Source of the DNA: Trebouxia sp. TZW2008
Lineage: Eukaryota > Chlorophyta > Trebouxiophyceae > Trebouxiales > Trebouxiaceae
Assembly (NCBI GenBank): GCA_002118135.1
Contig: BDIU01000047.1
Span: forward strand, 62,001 to 126,000
Reading direction: 5' to 3'
DNA length: 64,000 nt
The notes beneath the pieces are model-generated. The model ran no database searches and was not told where the DNA came from. It was given only the letters and a program-made list of their open reading frames with translations. Positions 46,905-58,173 of this stretch are shown here, piece by piece. The position numbers were made by a program, and so were the translations under genes. Position 1 is the first letter of the stretch. Every line of letters starts with the position of its first letter.

Positions 46905-47841
46905 ACTTCATTGTGCTAATCTCACAGTACACACTGCGTCACATTCTTCTTATGACTTCATCATGTCTGGCTTAACGACCTGTGCATGAGCTTCTGTAAT
47001 GCGCGTCGCGCTTTTGGCTCAAAAACATATGTGTGCACGTCAATGAATAAACTTAGTCATGCGCTGTTCTCCTGAGTGTCTCCTACTGCAAGCCCACAGA
47101 GCTACAGGGCAGCTCTGAGTTGCCTGGGCCTGCAGCTGAGTCAATGGCGGATCTGTCAGCACTCAACATGCAGATGAGACATGCAGAGCTGCAGTTCGAT
47201 GCTCAAATGACAAAAGCTGACAGCACAAGCCTTGAATGAGAATGCGCGCATTGTTTACTGCTGCAATCATCACTGCAGACCTGCGTGTGTGCTAGCTTGC
47301 AAAAATTGGTACAACAAGTCTGACACGCCGTCAAATGCCACAACTCTACGCAATGTCGAACTGGCTAATTGACTAAAAGTCCAGGTACCATCCAAAATTG
47401 CAAATGTGCAGTCTTGCATCGGCTGCAATTTATTCACTGCTGGACTGTCAAGCGATGAATGAAATGTAAACAACACAATTATACAGTTCATACACAAGTG
47501 TACTTCAATCAGTTTTAAGCTGCATGCTATCTATGCCTATCAGGACTTCAACACAACAATCAGCAAAACCTCTGTGCTCAGCTTTGTACTTGTGATATGC
47601 TGTGTACTTTGTTCACAGCGTGCACATGCAAAGTCAATGAAGCCCTGACCTTTGCCTTGAGGCATATAGTCAAGGCAGGAAGTGGCGCCTTTGAATTGCA
47701 CAGATCAGGCCAAGAAGCTCAAAAAGAGAAAAGCAAAGTCTGCAACATCCGGGGTTCAAAATGGCAGCTACAGTGCACTGTGCACAGCCCAAGCTAGACC
47801 GTGCAATTGCGACTGGCATGAACTGCTGAGTCAAGTCACAA
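46905..47841. other. Intergenic region J-protein / MCM9
   Basis: About 940 bp. One + strand open frame, about 47058-47239, ending in MADLSALNMQMRHAELQFDA, looks mildly protein-like but has no partner exon I can identify. Nothing else is supported. Confidence 0.35.
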
Positions 47842-50684
47842 TTAGTCACTCTCACTATGCATCTGTCTGATGGCGTCCAGCAGATACTGTGACTCCTCGG
47901 TGTATGCTGCATCTGGGTCTGAGTCGAACTCAGCTCCCACTGTAAACTGAACACCACTGCCCAAGACTTTAGATGCTGTCTCAGCCAAGCTTACAGCAAC
48001 AACAGCATCTTGCTCAGTGACAGTGTCCCTGGCCATCAGCTTGGCATGAGCTTGTGCAATTCTGACCAGGCTTTCCAGCATTCGCACAGTGCTACGAGCA
48101 GCGTTGCCATGCTCTGCAGATCTCTGCATCTTGTAGTATCCAATCAATACCTCCTCAGCTTCACAGCTCATCTCAGGGTGAAATGAAGTCTTCACCCACA
48201 GCAGGTATTGCCTCAACAAGTCAATGTTCCATGCCTGCACAAGCGGTAGAGCTATATGCATGACATGTTTTGGTGCAACCTTTTTTTTCAGGAAGTCACC
48301 TCCAAAAGTTGTGATGCCAGTTGTTGCGTGATGCTTAGCACTCATGGTCACCCACACACAGCATAGCTTCAGCTCAGGCGCAGCTCAGTACAGATGCAAC
48401 AGTATCACAGGCAACAGTGAACACAACTTTCTGTGCAACATCATACGGCATTTGCATAAGCTGGGGCGACGCTTGTGACACAGATGCTAGTGACCATCGA
48501 GTCTCTCATCCCTAACTGACACAGTAAATGCTAAAGAGCCCACACCATTGAGTCAACCATTGCAAGCGCAAATGCATACTCTGAGAGGGAACAGCAGCAG
48601 CGCAAGCCTACCTGCTCAGGACTGTGCTGTGCCTGATGATTGGTCAGGATGTGCTCTGAGATACACTCATCTGTCTCAGAGGTTTTGGAGTCATAAACAG
48701 GCAGCAAGATGTCAAACCGGCTGAGTAATGGGCCAGAAAGATTGGTCTGCTCAGTGACAGAGTCCCTGCTGTCACCTCTAGGATTCATGGCACCAAAGAC
48801 TGATGTGCGGGTGGTCAAGCTAGTGATCAAGCCTGCTTTTGCAACACTGAGAGTCTGTTGCTCCATCACCTCAAGTATGCTGGCTCTGTCTGCCTCTTTT
48901 AAGCCATCAAACTCATCTATACAACATACTCCTCCTGTGTGTGCACTTCACAGCATACTTGAATGACTTTGGTGAAACAGTGAAAAGCACGTACTATCTG
49001 CAGAATGGCCAGCGAAAATATTGACAATTGCAACATACAGCCATTTGAATGTGTGATGATGACTGACCATCTGCTAAAACAAGAGCTCCAGCTTCTAGTG
49101 CCCAATGGCCCCCATCTTTGATGGCAGTCACAGTCAGGCCTGCACTGCTGCTGCCTTTTCCACTGCTCATTACAGCCCTAGGACTCAGCTTCGCAGCATA
49201 CTGCATGAACTGAGATTTGCCTGCAGTCATCATGGAGCATGCATGGTCCTACTGATCACCACCCAGTGCTTTTGCCTGGCTGCTGCTTGCATAGGCTACA
49301 CACCTGTGCCTGGATCACCAACCAGCAGCATATGCAACTCAGCTCTGACTTGGCCACCTGCTTTGTTGAGGCGCTGCTCGCCGCCAATCAGCATCAGCAT
49401 CACAGCCAACTTGATCATGCACAGACCGTGCAACTGGGGGCAAATGCTTGACAGTAGCATGTTGCGGCCAGCTAATGGCTGCTTGGTGTGACTTTGCCAA
49501 AACTGCATGAACTTGTCCACAAGTTCTGGATTGCTGTCAGTAGGTATGTGCTGATGCAGCTGCTTCTGCAGGTTGTTAGCTGTCAATAACAGGTCTGTAT
49601 TGCATCTGGCACCTGGGGCACAGCACAGCCATTGCCTTGTCACAATACCAGTAACCTCAACAGTATCTGCAAACCAACACAATATTTGGATTGCTGGGAA
49701 TCCCTGCTGCCTTTACACTACAATGCAAGCAAATGATTGCTTACCGCCAGTTTGGCAGGAGTCTGCAAGATCATCCTGTAGCAGTACAGCTATGCTTTGG
49801 GGCACTGAGCCAACAGGAAGAGCTTTAGCATCTTCCTGTATTTTGATCTCTTGATAGTTTGTATGTATTGTCATGTCTGGTGCTAATCTATACTTGGTGT
49901 TGTTGCAAGTGTGTCTGCCACTTTGCACCTGGCAAGGGGTTGATGGTGGAGCGACATCTGTGGTGTCTGGACTGATGGGAATCAACACCCTGGCATCACA
50001 GGGCAAGAAAGGTTCACAGTCGCCTTTCAGGCTGCGCACCATGCTTAAGGATCTGCGCATGAAAGCATTGATGCAGTCACCTGTCATGACATCTTGTGCA
50101 TTCAAAGAGCTTGTGAGACTCCATCATAGTCACGCTGCCAGTGCGCACCACTGTCCCTGAGACTGTAATGAGCTTATCCACGTGACAGGACCGCACACTG
50201 CCAATGCCTGGGAATGCTGCTGATGCTGTGTCATCTAGATGAAAGGTCAAGCCATGCACTCTCACATGAACAAGCCCTTTGACTGTCACAGGACTCTGTG
50301 ATTTGTGCTGTTGCACCAACTTCTGTTGTGCCTCAGCAGCTGCTTTGTCAAGGACGAGCAGGATGTCATAAGGTTTTGCAACTAAAACTTCCGCTAGTGC
50401 AATGTCAAAACTGGCAAGCTGTAGCAGGTTGATATACACCGAGTAGTGCTCATTGAGCTCTGGGTTCAACACCAACTTGAAGAGCTCCTGAAATTGACAC
50501 TGTCACTTGTCACAGCTAGTGGTGGCAGAGTCATTGCAATGCTACCAGCGTGGATCGAAATGATGGCAGCAATTGCTTGTTTGTTGCTTCAGACCTGCGT
50601 ATGGTGAAGCAGCAAGTATTCTACACAACTTTGCTGGTAGCTGCTAAAGTCCGCTGCGTCCGTGGTCTGAGAGCCGCCTTGCAT
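47842..50684 (-). CDS. MCM9: MCM9 DNA helicase
   Basis: MCM9 with MCM8 forms a hexameric helicase for homologous recombination and interstrand crosslink repair. Seven exons: 50595-50684, 50081-50487, 49745-50052, 49304-49666, 49068-49220, 48612-48934 and 47842-48234, for 678 residues with total length divisible by three. Order: N-terminal domain with [18 protein letters not shown]; zinc-binding [16 protein letters not shown] (very similar to animal MCM9); Walker A GDPGTGKSQF split between exons 4 and 5; Walker B with IDEFD; sensor segment GAMNPRGD; arginine finger SGPLLSRFD; and the lid [23 protein letters not shown]. It ends soon after the AAA+ lid, lacking the long C-terminal tail of vertebrate MCM9. 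The intron between exons 2 and 3 is 28 nt, or 49 nt with the next in-frame acceptor. Confidence 0.93.
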
Positions 50685-51906
50685 GATGCAGAAGTCAGCG
50701 TGATCTAGCGTGACAATGCCGATGCGGCACCAAGCGTTGACGCTGCGGCAGTGCCGTCGATGCTGCTGCCGCAGATCGCTTGTCAGCGATCATGCCAAGT
50801 GATTGAAAGTTTGAACGTGCCGTGGGTTTGCGCAATGCGTAGAATGGTCAGCGTCAGGCCCCAGGGCGATGCAAGTGCGCTCTTGAACGAAGCTATGGCT
50901 CAATCAGTGTGCCATGCATTTCGCTAGTGGTCGAATGCATGGCTCAGGGGCGGCACACACCTCCTGAGGACAAAATACAGTAAAAAATCGGACATCATTA
51001 TGCGGAAATAAGAGATTGGTTAGAGCCTGAATGCAGAGCAGCATGCAGCACAGAGTGCAGACACAGTTGACTGTATTAGACAGCACAAACGTGTTTGAGC
51101 AGAAGCAAATGCGGCGTGGTGATGCTGTACATGCATCCATGTTTTGGTGCAAGCACCCAAAGCGCATGCAAGGCAGGGCTGGCTGGGAAAGGCCCTGCTG
51201 ACCTCGCGCACAACATTTTGTGCTTGATGCAGCCAAATGGACAGTTGCAAGGGGTTCAGGATGCTCATCAAGCAAGCATTGAATCATTGAAGCAATCGTA
51301 GCCACTGGGCTTTGCTTATAAGCCCTCGAGGCTAGTTTCCGGTCGTGGACTCTCAAGTCAGTCTCAGACAGCAAGCTTGCCTTCGCGGGGTGGACACAGC
51401 GTCGTCAGTAAAAGGTGTTGGCCAAGTCAAGCCCTTCTGCAGCGAGACCTGCGACGTTTGCGCTGCTGGGCGTCTCAAAAGCTCTGATCGGTAAGACTAC
51501 TCAAACCGCCTCAACGAAAGTCCGCCAGACAAAGAATTCCGCATGGACCTTGGGTTGCATGCTGAGACCTGAGTAGCATTTGCAATCAGTTGCATGCAAG
51601 CAAGCCTCATGCTGATGGGCATCATACATGCTGTACTACTGTTAATACCAGACACACCACATATTTTGCACACCCAGTACGTTGTCTGCATACATTTCTT
51701 CGTGCTGGCTGAACATGACCTGCATGGACATGAAATCTTTCACGCATGGCCTGCAGACACAGATCAGGAGGGACACCCATGTTTTGAGCAGTCAGCTGTG
51801 GACATCATGCAACAGCAGCTAAGGACAGCAAATCGGCAGCTCAGCCGAAGCAAAACAGCAGTTTGCTGATTGCTGACAGGCAAAGCTCCCACACTCAGTG
51901 TGCACC
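50685..51906. promoter_or_regulatory. Divergent intergenic region MCM9 / RING-RAWUL gene
   Basis: About 1.2 kb between start codons, the widest divergent gap here. A minus-strand open frame of 156 codons (50904-51374) has no ATG at its start and no recognisable features. An upstream noncoding exon of the RING gene could end near 51890. Confidence 0.35.
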
Positions 51907-53121
51907 ATGCCTGAGGGATCCACCAAAACTAAAGCCAAAACCAGTTCACCTAAGCCCCAAGCTGCACGCCACCGCCAGCAACCCACACCCACCCAAAGCC
52001 CTGTCAGCAGCAAGCAGCGCAACCAGTCAGGGCAAAGCAGCCCATCAGCTGCCAGGAAGCGCAAGCGTGAAGCGTCTGAGCCCCCTCCTGCTGCTGATGA
52101 CAACAGTGACAGGATGGTCAGTCCACAGCCAACGTCATCAGGCACCAACACAGCAGCTGAACAATCCGCTCCTGCATCATCCATGCCTCCTGTCAGCAGC
52201 TCCTCCATAGGCAGAAGCCCATCAACAGCTTCCGTCCACCCATGCAACGGTGCTACTGAGGCGAGTCACGCCACTAGTAATGATCAGAGCGCTGCAGCTT
52301 CCAAGGAAGATGCAGATGATGATGGCAATGTAGTATGGAGGAGCAGACAGAAATTGGCCTTGTGCCTAGCTTGCGATCTGTGCACTGATGTGCTGAAAGA
52401 CCCAGTCACAGCGCCAGAGTGCATGCACAGCTTCTGCCGAGACTGTATAGACCAGCATGTCTTATATGGGGGCACCAAAAACACCTGCCCAGTTTGCAAG
52501 AAGGAAGGTCTGCAGACTGTTTTTGGCCCCCAACCTTTCCAGCATGGCAAGCTGCAGTTTGACCCAATGCTGGCAGACATGACCCGGAAACTGTTCCCAC
52601 GATCTGATGTGGAAAAAAGCATTCTGGACCGGCATGATGCTGAGGCAACGTTTCGTGCAACTGTAGCAGCCAAGAAACAAAAGGTTGCACCCGCTAAGAC
52701 CCCTACTCAGGCTGCTGCTGCTGTTTCAACTGCTGCCCCTTCAGCAAATCAGTTGCCGCAGACAAATCTAGGTGCCACCTTTTCTGCCAGGCCGTCACAG
52801 CGTACAGCTGCACCTTTGTCTACTGCCAGAGTAGGTCTGTTTCTACAAACGCTGGATACAACTGCCACCCTGTTGCTGCCATACCTTTGGGTGCAACAGG
52901 CAATGCCTGTCAAGTCTTTGGCTTCTTTTGTTGTTAGCCAGCTGCAAGTTGATAGTAGTGTACATTATGTTCAGCTAGAATGTGAAGGTAGTCTGCTGCA
53001 GCCAAACGTCACTCTGCAGAGTGTTAGTCGCCAATGGTATGGCACACATGCAGCCTCTGATTTGGTAGTTATCAAAGTTAGAATAGAACAAAGAACGGCA
53101 TCACCTGAAAACCCTGGCTGA
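51907..53121 (+). CDS. Polycomb-type RING finger protein with C-terminal RAWUL-like domain (intronless)
   Basis: A single exon encodes 404 residues. The family includes RING1/BMI1/PCGF subunits of PRC1 and the plant DRIP ligases. Residues 1-155 are disordered, Ser/Pro-rich with a basic KRKRE patch. The RING runs from about residue 157: CDLCTDVLKDPVTAPECMH, then SFCRDCI and CPVC. The post-RING strand (LQFDPMLADMTRKLFP) is typical of PCGF/DRIP proteins. A basic linker follows. The last 90 residues, from about LWVQQAMPVKSLASF to DLVVIKVRI, fit a ubiquitin-like RAWUL fold. It may ubiquitinate histone H2A or a transcription factor; both are inference. The lack of introns is odd among these neighbours. 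An in-frame stop lies just upstream of the ATG. Confidence 0.8.
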   Translation: MPEGSTKTKAKTSSPKPQAARHRQQPTPTQSPVSSKQRNQSGQSSPSAARKRKREASEPPPAADDNSDRMVSPQPTSSGTNTAAEQSAPASSMPPVSSSSIGRSPSTASVHPCNGATEASHATSNDQSAAASKEDADDDGNVVWRSRQKLALCLACDLCTDVLKDPVTAPECMHSFCRDCIDQHVLYGGTKNTCPVCKKEGLQTVFGPQPFQHGKLQFDPMLADMTRKLFPRSDVEKSILDRHDAEATFRATVAAKKQKVAPAKTPTQAAAAVSTAAPSANQLPQTNLGATFSARPSQRTAAPLSTARVGLFLQTLDTTATLLLPYLWVQQAMPVKSLASFVVSQLQVDSSVHYVQLECEGSLLQPNVTLQSVSRQWYGTHAASDLVVIKVRIEQRTASPENPG

Positions 53122-53809
53122 ATAGATGAACATTAAAGCTTCTGCTGCCTACATGAATGAAAATTGTAGTGTACTTGCTGTGTTCAGGAAAGGTCCCTGT
53201 TACTGCAATTTGCACACGTGTGAACAGCAAATGGCTGAGCTGAAGCATTGAATATCGATGCATTTCCGCTATCATATTTTCTGCTGTATGCGTCAACTGG
53301 CTGCAAGAGTCTATGAAACGCACTATTTGCTATCATAATGATTGACGATAGCTTGTGCAGTGTAGAGCCGCTTACAGGCCTAGTTTGCCCATTTGCATTT
53401 CTTAGTCAATGTACCAATTCCAGTTCTGTGCATTCAAGCCAATCTCAACTAAATTTAATCTTGCTATACTGATGGCATCAGCGCAACAACCTGACAAATC
53501 CAAATGCAACAAACAGTGCACAGTAAAGGGGAGTACACCTTCATGCATATTCAGACCAAGCCTACAAGCTGTCAGTAAATAGTAAACAGTCGGGATGTTT
53601 AGCAATACAGCTGGGCGCCACACAATGACGCCTGCAACTCACTCATTAATCAAATAACCTGCTTGGAGAACAGTCATTGTTGTAAAGACCGAGGCAGGCT
53701 GCAAGCAAGCAATCCCAGCTGCATGTACAAAACCGGCAGCATCTGTCTTGCTGTACTGAAGTGACTCACATAGATTCAGATCCAGTGATCTGGATTTGGC
53801 CAGACCACG
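53122..53809. other. Convergent intergenic region RING gene / NAGS
   Basis: About 690 bp, AT-richer than the genes, without coding signal. It is probably 3' untranslated sequence of both neighbours. Confidence 0.4.
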
Positions 53810-56800
53810 TCAAAACCCAATGCGCTTGCCAGCTGGAGCTTGCACTGTGTCATGCAATGCTATAATCTCTTTGCAGTACAACTGTGAGTTTCTGGCTGGA
53901 TCAATCGCTTGCCGGCGGGATTCTGGGATGACCTTGCTCTTGTGTGCACAGCCAGCTGACTCAAAGTCCCGCTGCATGAACCAATCAGCTGTCCTGGTTG
54001 TCAACAACACCAGCCGCTGAATGCCACGCATTCTGGCACTCTGCTCAACATAGTCCAACAGGCTATCGCCACGGCCTGTGCCTCTGTGACTTGGATGGAC
54101 TGTGAAAGCAGCCAGTTCACCGCAACGCACGCCATCTGCTGCTTGCCCCAAGTCTTGCAGGAGCACACAAGCCAGAACCTGCAGCACACAATCAGCCTTT
54201 CAATGTTTGCTGCGGTTACGACTAAACGGGACTAGCAGGCCATGACCACAGCCTGTGCCTCTATGACTTGGATGAACTGTGAAGGCAGCCAGTTCATCAC
54301 AGCGCAGGAGCACACAAGCCAGAACCTGCGCCAGACAATCAGGCTTTCAATCTTTGCTGCTATTATCACTGAATGGGACCAGCGGGCTATCGCCACGGCC
54401 TGTGCCTCTATGACTGGGGTGAGCAGTGAAGGCAGCCAGTTCACGACAGAGCACGCCATCTGCTGCTTGCCCTAAGTCTTGCAGAAGCGCGCAAGCCAGA
54501 ACCTGCGCCATACAATCAGGCATTACGTGTTTTGCTGCTTTTACCACAGCGCATGCCATCTGCTGCTTGCCCTAAGTCTTGCAGAAGCATGCAAGCCAGC
54601 ACCTGTGCCATAAACTCAGGCATTCAGTACTGCTTGTACCAGTAAAAAGGACTGCAACATAATGGTGTCAATATGCTGTCAGCAGCACATGGTGGCGTCA
54701 TGAGGTGAGCATGCAGAGCTGTTGCATAGTCTACAAAGGGCTTTTGGGGGACAGCATCCGGTAGATATGCCTTGCAGAGGTACAAATGCTATGACAGATC
54801 ATGCAGGACCAGCGTCAATCACACTGAGCACCTATGCTAGCATGTGATTGACCAATGATCTTTGCATCACCATCTTGCAAGGTCAATTTGAAACGCGGTA
54901 GCAATGCTGTAGAGACAGACATTTTAGGCACTGCATACGGGCAGTAAGAATATACTGTGCAAGGCTGCAAACACTGCAGAAGGGCACAGGAATTTGAATG
55001 GCATTTTGCAAGAGTGAAGACCTCAGATTCTCTTTCAAGCACAGTGAAGCTGTGCAAGTCCCGCAGCAAACTCTCCCTGGAACGTGCTTTGGTGACTCCT
55101 GCCTGGGCTAGAGGCTTCAACAAGCCCTCAATGGCGTCCAAGTCCACCTGCTGAGCTGGCCTGATGCCCTCATAGAAGTCTGTGGAAATCATGGTCCCGA
55201 CGCCATCCCTACAATATAGTCGCTGCAAAATGAAGCACATGCAGATGTACACAGCTCAATTGGTTCTGCTGAGCTGGCCTGATGCCCTCAGAAAAGTTGA
55301 TGGAACTCATTGTGTCAATGCCATCTCTTCAGAACAATCATGCCTGATGAAGCATGTAAACGGCTCAACTAATTGTATCAGGGCAAGAGAGTGGATGCAC
55401 ATTTTGTGCAGATCAAAGTGTTGACTGTATGCAGCAGACTACGTGAGGCGAGGATAATGCAGGCCACCCTGTCATTGCAGCTGCATGAGCAAAGCAGCGT
55501 TTGCGTTTGTGTGTGGCAGGCTGCCTGAGGCTCACTTGCAGACAGCTGACAATGCTGTACGAGGGCCTGCAGAGACCTGATACAGCCTGCCCCACATTGA
55601 TATTGCCAAACAAGCCAAGCATACCAGGCAGGCATAGCCAAGGCTGCCCTCACCTTGAGTACAGCTCCAGCAGCAAGCCACCATTCTGGCGTGCATCCAC
55701 CAAATGAGCCCTTTTGACTCCACTCTTGCACGCCACAACAGCTGTCAGAAGGGCATTGGGAAAGTTGAGAGCCTGCCAGCAGTCCATGTCCAGCTCAACT
55801 TCTGCCAAAGTCTGATGCTTGACACCATTCATTGATCCGCTGCCATTGCCATTCCCCAGCAAAGCCTGCCTGGGTGACGCAACGCCGTTGCCGTTGCTGC
55901 TGGCATTAGTCGCCCAACGAGTTGGCATGTCTGATGGTCCTGTTGAGATCCCATCTAAGCTCGGGCAGGCTTCATCCAAACTGCAGACTAGGTCATCTGG
56001 GTCTATTGCTGACAGGCGCTCATGGATCAGCGCCTCAGCGTCGTTCAGGGATAGCCATTTGGGCATGTTGAGAGACTTAACGTCGTCCATTGTGACGCAC
56101 ATGATCTTGTCAGCTTTCAGCTCAATGGCTGCGTGTGTGGCCACATCAAACGTGTTGCAGTTCAGCACCTCCCCAGATGCACTGTAGCCCAAGTTAGATA
56201 GCAGTACCAAGTGCCCAAGGTCTAATTGCTGGTGGATAGCTTGATGCTGTACAAAGCGAACGCTGCCGGTGCTCCCAAAGTCTATGCCATCGACAACGCC
56301 TCTCCTTTTGCTGGTGACATAGTTGCCGCTGACCACACGCATTGCTGGAGCAAAGTGGAACTCATCCGAAGTGTTTGAGGTGCGGTTGTGCCGTCTGATG
56401 ACTGATACAGCTGGAGCCTGTATCAAGCACACAAGCATTGTGAACCATGTGCATCGCTTATACAGCAATTTATCCTTTATGACGACTGCAATGGTCACCA
56501 AGAATAACCATTGCAGTCAGAATGCAGTGATTGGTCCCCAATTGCCTTCTGCTTACATTATGAACGTCTGTAGAAAGAGAAAATACCGTTGCATACTTCT
56601 TTTGGCTCTCACAATACTGTATTTGCTGAATGTTGAGCCAATTCTTGTGGCTAGAAGTCAGTATGAAAGCAGGTCAAACTAGTGTCATAAGCAGTACATA
56701 TGACAAGCCTAAGCAAGCGCATTATGCGCAAAACCTGTTCACAAGTCCAAAGCAATTGTTGCAGCCTTACAGGCAAAGCCATAATGTGCGTGACAAGCCT

Positions 56801-57777
56801 CAGCCGGTGCATCATGTGCAAAGCTTATTCTCATAAGTTTGGGGCAACTATTGCAACCTTACTGGCAAAGCCCTGCCGTATCTGATGAGGCGCACAATCT
56901 GTTCTGCTATGCGATTCACAACATGTGCTCAAAAGGCTTATTCATGGAGCTGATTACCTTTGCAAGTTACAGCACATCCTGCAAAGGCCGAAAGGTAGAG
57001 CTGATCACCTTCGAGAGTTGTGCCTCGACAAGCATTCTTGCAGTGCCTGCTGCTTCCATGGCTGCCAGCATTGCATCTTCATCTGTCACTCGGTACCCGC
57101 CAACCCGCTTTGGGTCCAAACCTCGCATGCTGAGGTAGTTGTCGATTTGAGTCTTGACCCCAAGTACAACCACAAGACGACATCCCAGATCTGCGTGCCA
57201 ATTCCAGCTCATTTTGTTCAGAAGGCTTGGACTTGCAGTGCAGCAACCATGCACTGTTTGGTACAGGAAGAGTTGGTGCAGTCGAACTTGGACCTACCGT
57301 GCAAGATCTGGATATCCTGCAGCAATGTTTGCAGAAGGTGCCTGTGCAGTATGACCTGCATACCAGCACAGGTCATCATCCGCGTCGGCAGCATCGATTC
57401 AAGCACAAAGGATGCTTGGTGTCGTGTCCGTGCCGAGCTCGCCACCATTGTCTCTTTGCAAATACCTCGCCGGGAATCACAATGACAAAGGTTCGTCCAC
57501 GATGGCCTTCAATGTATGGCGAAGCCTGCCGGAAAAATTGAACAAACTTGCTGAAATCCTCTCCCCTTAGCTGTTCTTCAGGTGCGGAGTGCACAGGCTC
57601 CGGCAAGGGCGCCCATTGATATGGGGCTGGTTGCCAACGATTTGCGCGAAGTTTGCCATCATATTGCGAGCGTTTGCTGCGTTTATAACGCAATTTGCTG
57701 CTAGCAAGGTTTGGGAGCCTCTGCAAGCCGAAAATGCAGCGGTGATCAAGTGGACCGCCAAGGACTTGCATATTCAT
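53810..57777 (-). CDS. NAGS: N-acetylglutamate synthase, chloroplast type (AAK-GNAT)
   Basis: NAGS makes N-acetylglutamate from acetyl-CoA and glutamate, the first step of plastid arginine synthesis. Six exons: 57446-57777, 57298-57341, 57009-57190, 55654-56417, 55022-55208 and 53810-54178, for 625 residues, phases matching. The N-terminal 60 residues are basic and can be a transit peptide. The amino-acid-kinase-like domain shows HRGRTFVIVIPGE, KTQIDNYLSMRGLD, KRRGVVDGIDFGSTG and SNLGYSASGEVLNCNTFDVA. The GNAT domain shows ELAAFTVHPSHRGTGRGDSLLDYVE (acetyl-CoA loop HRGTGRG) and LLTTRTADWF. A Ser/Asn/Gly-rich insertion (about residues 345-385) separates parts of the kinase-like domain. Introns 3, 4 and 5 each contain degenerate copies of adjoining exon borders. 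Confidence 0.93.
54179..54625 (-). repeat. Three extra degenerate copies of the NAGS exon 6 start
   Basis: The real acceptor and exon start (GTTCTGGCTTGTGTGCTCCT on the minus strand) sit at 54178. Related acceptor-plus-exon starts recur with borders at about 54325, 54502 and 54602, at spacings of 147, 177 and 100 bp. Each is followed by parts of the exon (LACVLLQDLGQAADGV, GELAAFTVHPSHRGTGRGDS) with substitutions and gaps. Confidence 0.85.
55209..55345 (-). repeat. Degenerate copy of the NAGS exon 5 start
   Basis: The exon 5 start (border at 55208) recurs about 117 bp upstream in the intron (border at about 55326). It shares the block CTGCTGAGCTGGCCTGATGC on the + strand and the rest with substitutions. 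Confidence 0.8.
56484..56541. repeat. Short inverted repeat and dispersed motif in NAGS intron 3
   Basis: GACTGCAATGGT (56484-56495) and ACCATTGCAGTC (56507-56518) are perfect inverted 12-mers around an 11-nt loop. The following TTGCAGTCAGAATGCAGTGA is shared, with one mismatch in the core, with the eIF4B intron near 6340-6366. Both places also have a GGTCCCCAA close by. This may be the remnant of a small dispersed element. Confidence 0.6.
56700..56872. repeat. About 87-bp diverged tandem repeat in NAGS intron 3
   Basis: A unit starting TGACAAGCCTAAGC near 56701 recurs as TGACAAGCCTCAGC near 56790. Both run through a Cys-His-like ATGCGCAAA/ATGTGCAAA block to CCTTACAGGCAAAGCC and CCTTACTGGCAAAGCC. 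It is noncoding on the model used here. Confidence 0.7.
56946..57009 (-). repeat. Degenerate copy of the NAGS exon 3 donor border
   Basis: The exon 3 end and donor (minus strand AACTCTCGAAG|GTGATCAGCTC at 57009) recurs about 52 bp into the intron as AACTTGCAAAG|GTAATCAGCTC, border at about 56957. Confidence 0.75.
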
Positions 57778-58173
57778 GGTGCATTTCACTGAACGTGGAA
57801 GTCAAAGTACTCCTGTATGCTTGGCCACCACCTCACGGCTGTATGCATTGCGCGAGTGAAAATCGTGCCCCTTGCTGCTGCCTTTAAACGAAAAGTTCGC
57901 AGCCAACGACCGTATTAAGCCCACATGGGCTCCATGTGATGCTGCATGCTCTATAGCATGCTGCCTGCGCTCTCCCCAGTGCCAAAAGCTTTCATGCGCG
58001 ACTCACGTACTTCTGCGCGTAGCAGCTGTTTGTGACATGCAGCTGCTGTTGATGTCTCAGAGCGGCACCCTATTGTCTCAAGAAAGGATGCGCTGATCCT
58101 ATATGCATGGCAGGTGATCACTGATCGTTCTTGCAATCTCGCGTGCATATCTGTTCTCATGTTCTGACTATTC
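57778..58173. promoter_or_regulatory. Divergent intergenic region NAGS / APC10
   Basis: About 395 bp between start codons. A shared promoter is likely; no named element is visible. Confidence 0.4.

Noticed and set aside
47058..47239. + strand frame ending MADLSALNMQMRHAELQFDA
   Set aside because: Looks slightly protein-like but it is isolated, with no matching upstream exon.
47700..47770. GGGGTTCAAAATGG resembling a tRNA B box
   Set aside because: No A box or acceptor stem could be paired around it.
50904..51374. 156-codon open frame on the minus strand between MCM9 and the RING gene
   Set aside because: It begins without ATG, has no recognisable motif and is Cys-rich in a way typical of chance frames here.
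52284..52690. Antisense open frames over the RING gene
   Set aside because: They mirror the coding strand; the sense frame carries the RING cysteines.
57872..58096. Open frame upstream of APC10
   Set aside because: It lies in the NAGS/APC10 divergent promoter and lacks protein features.
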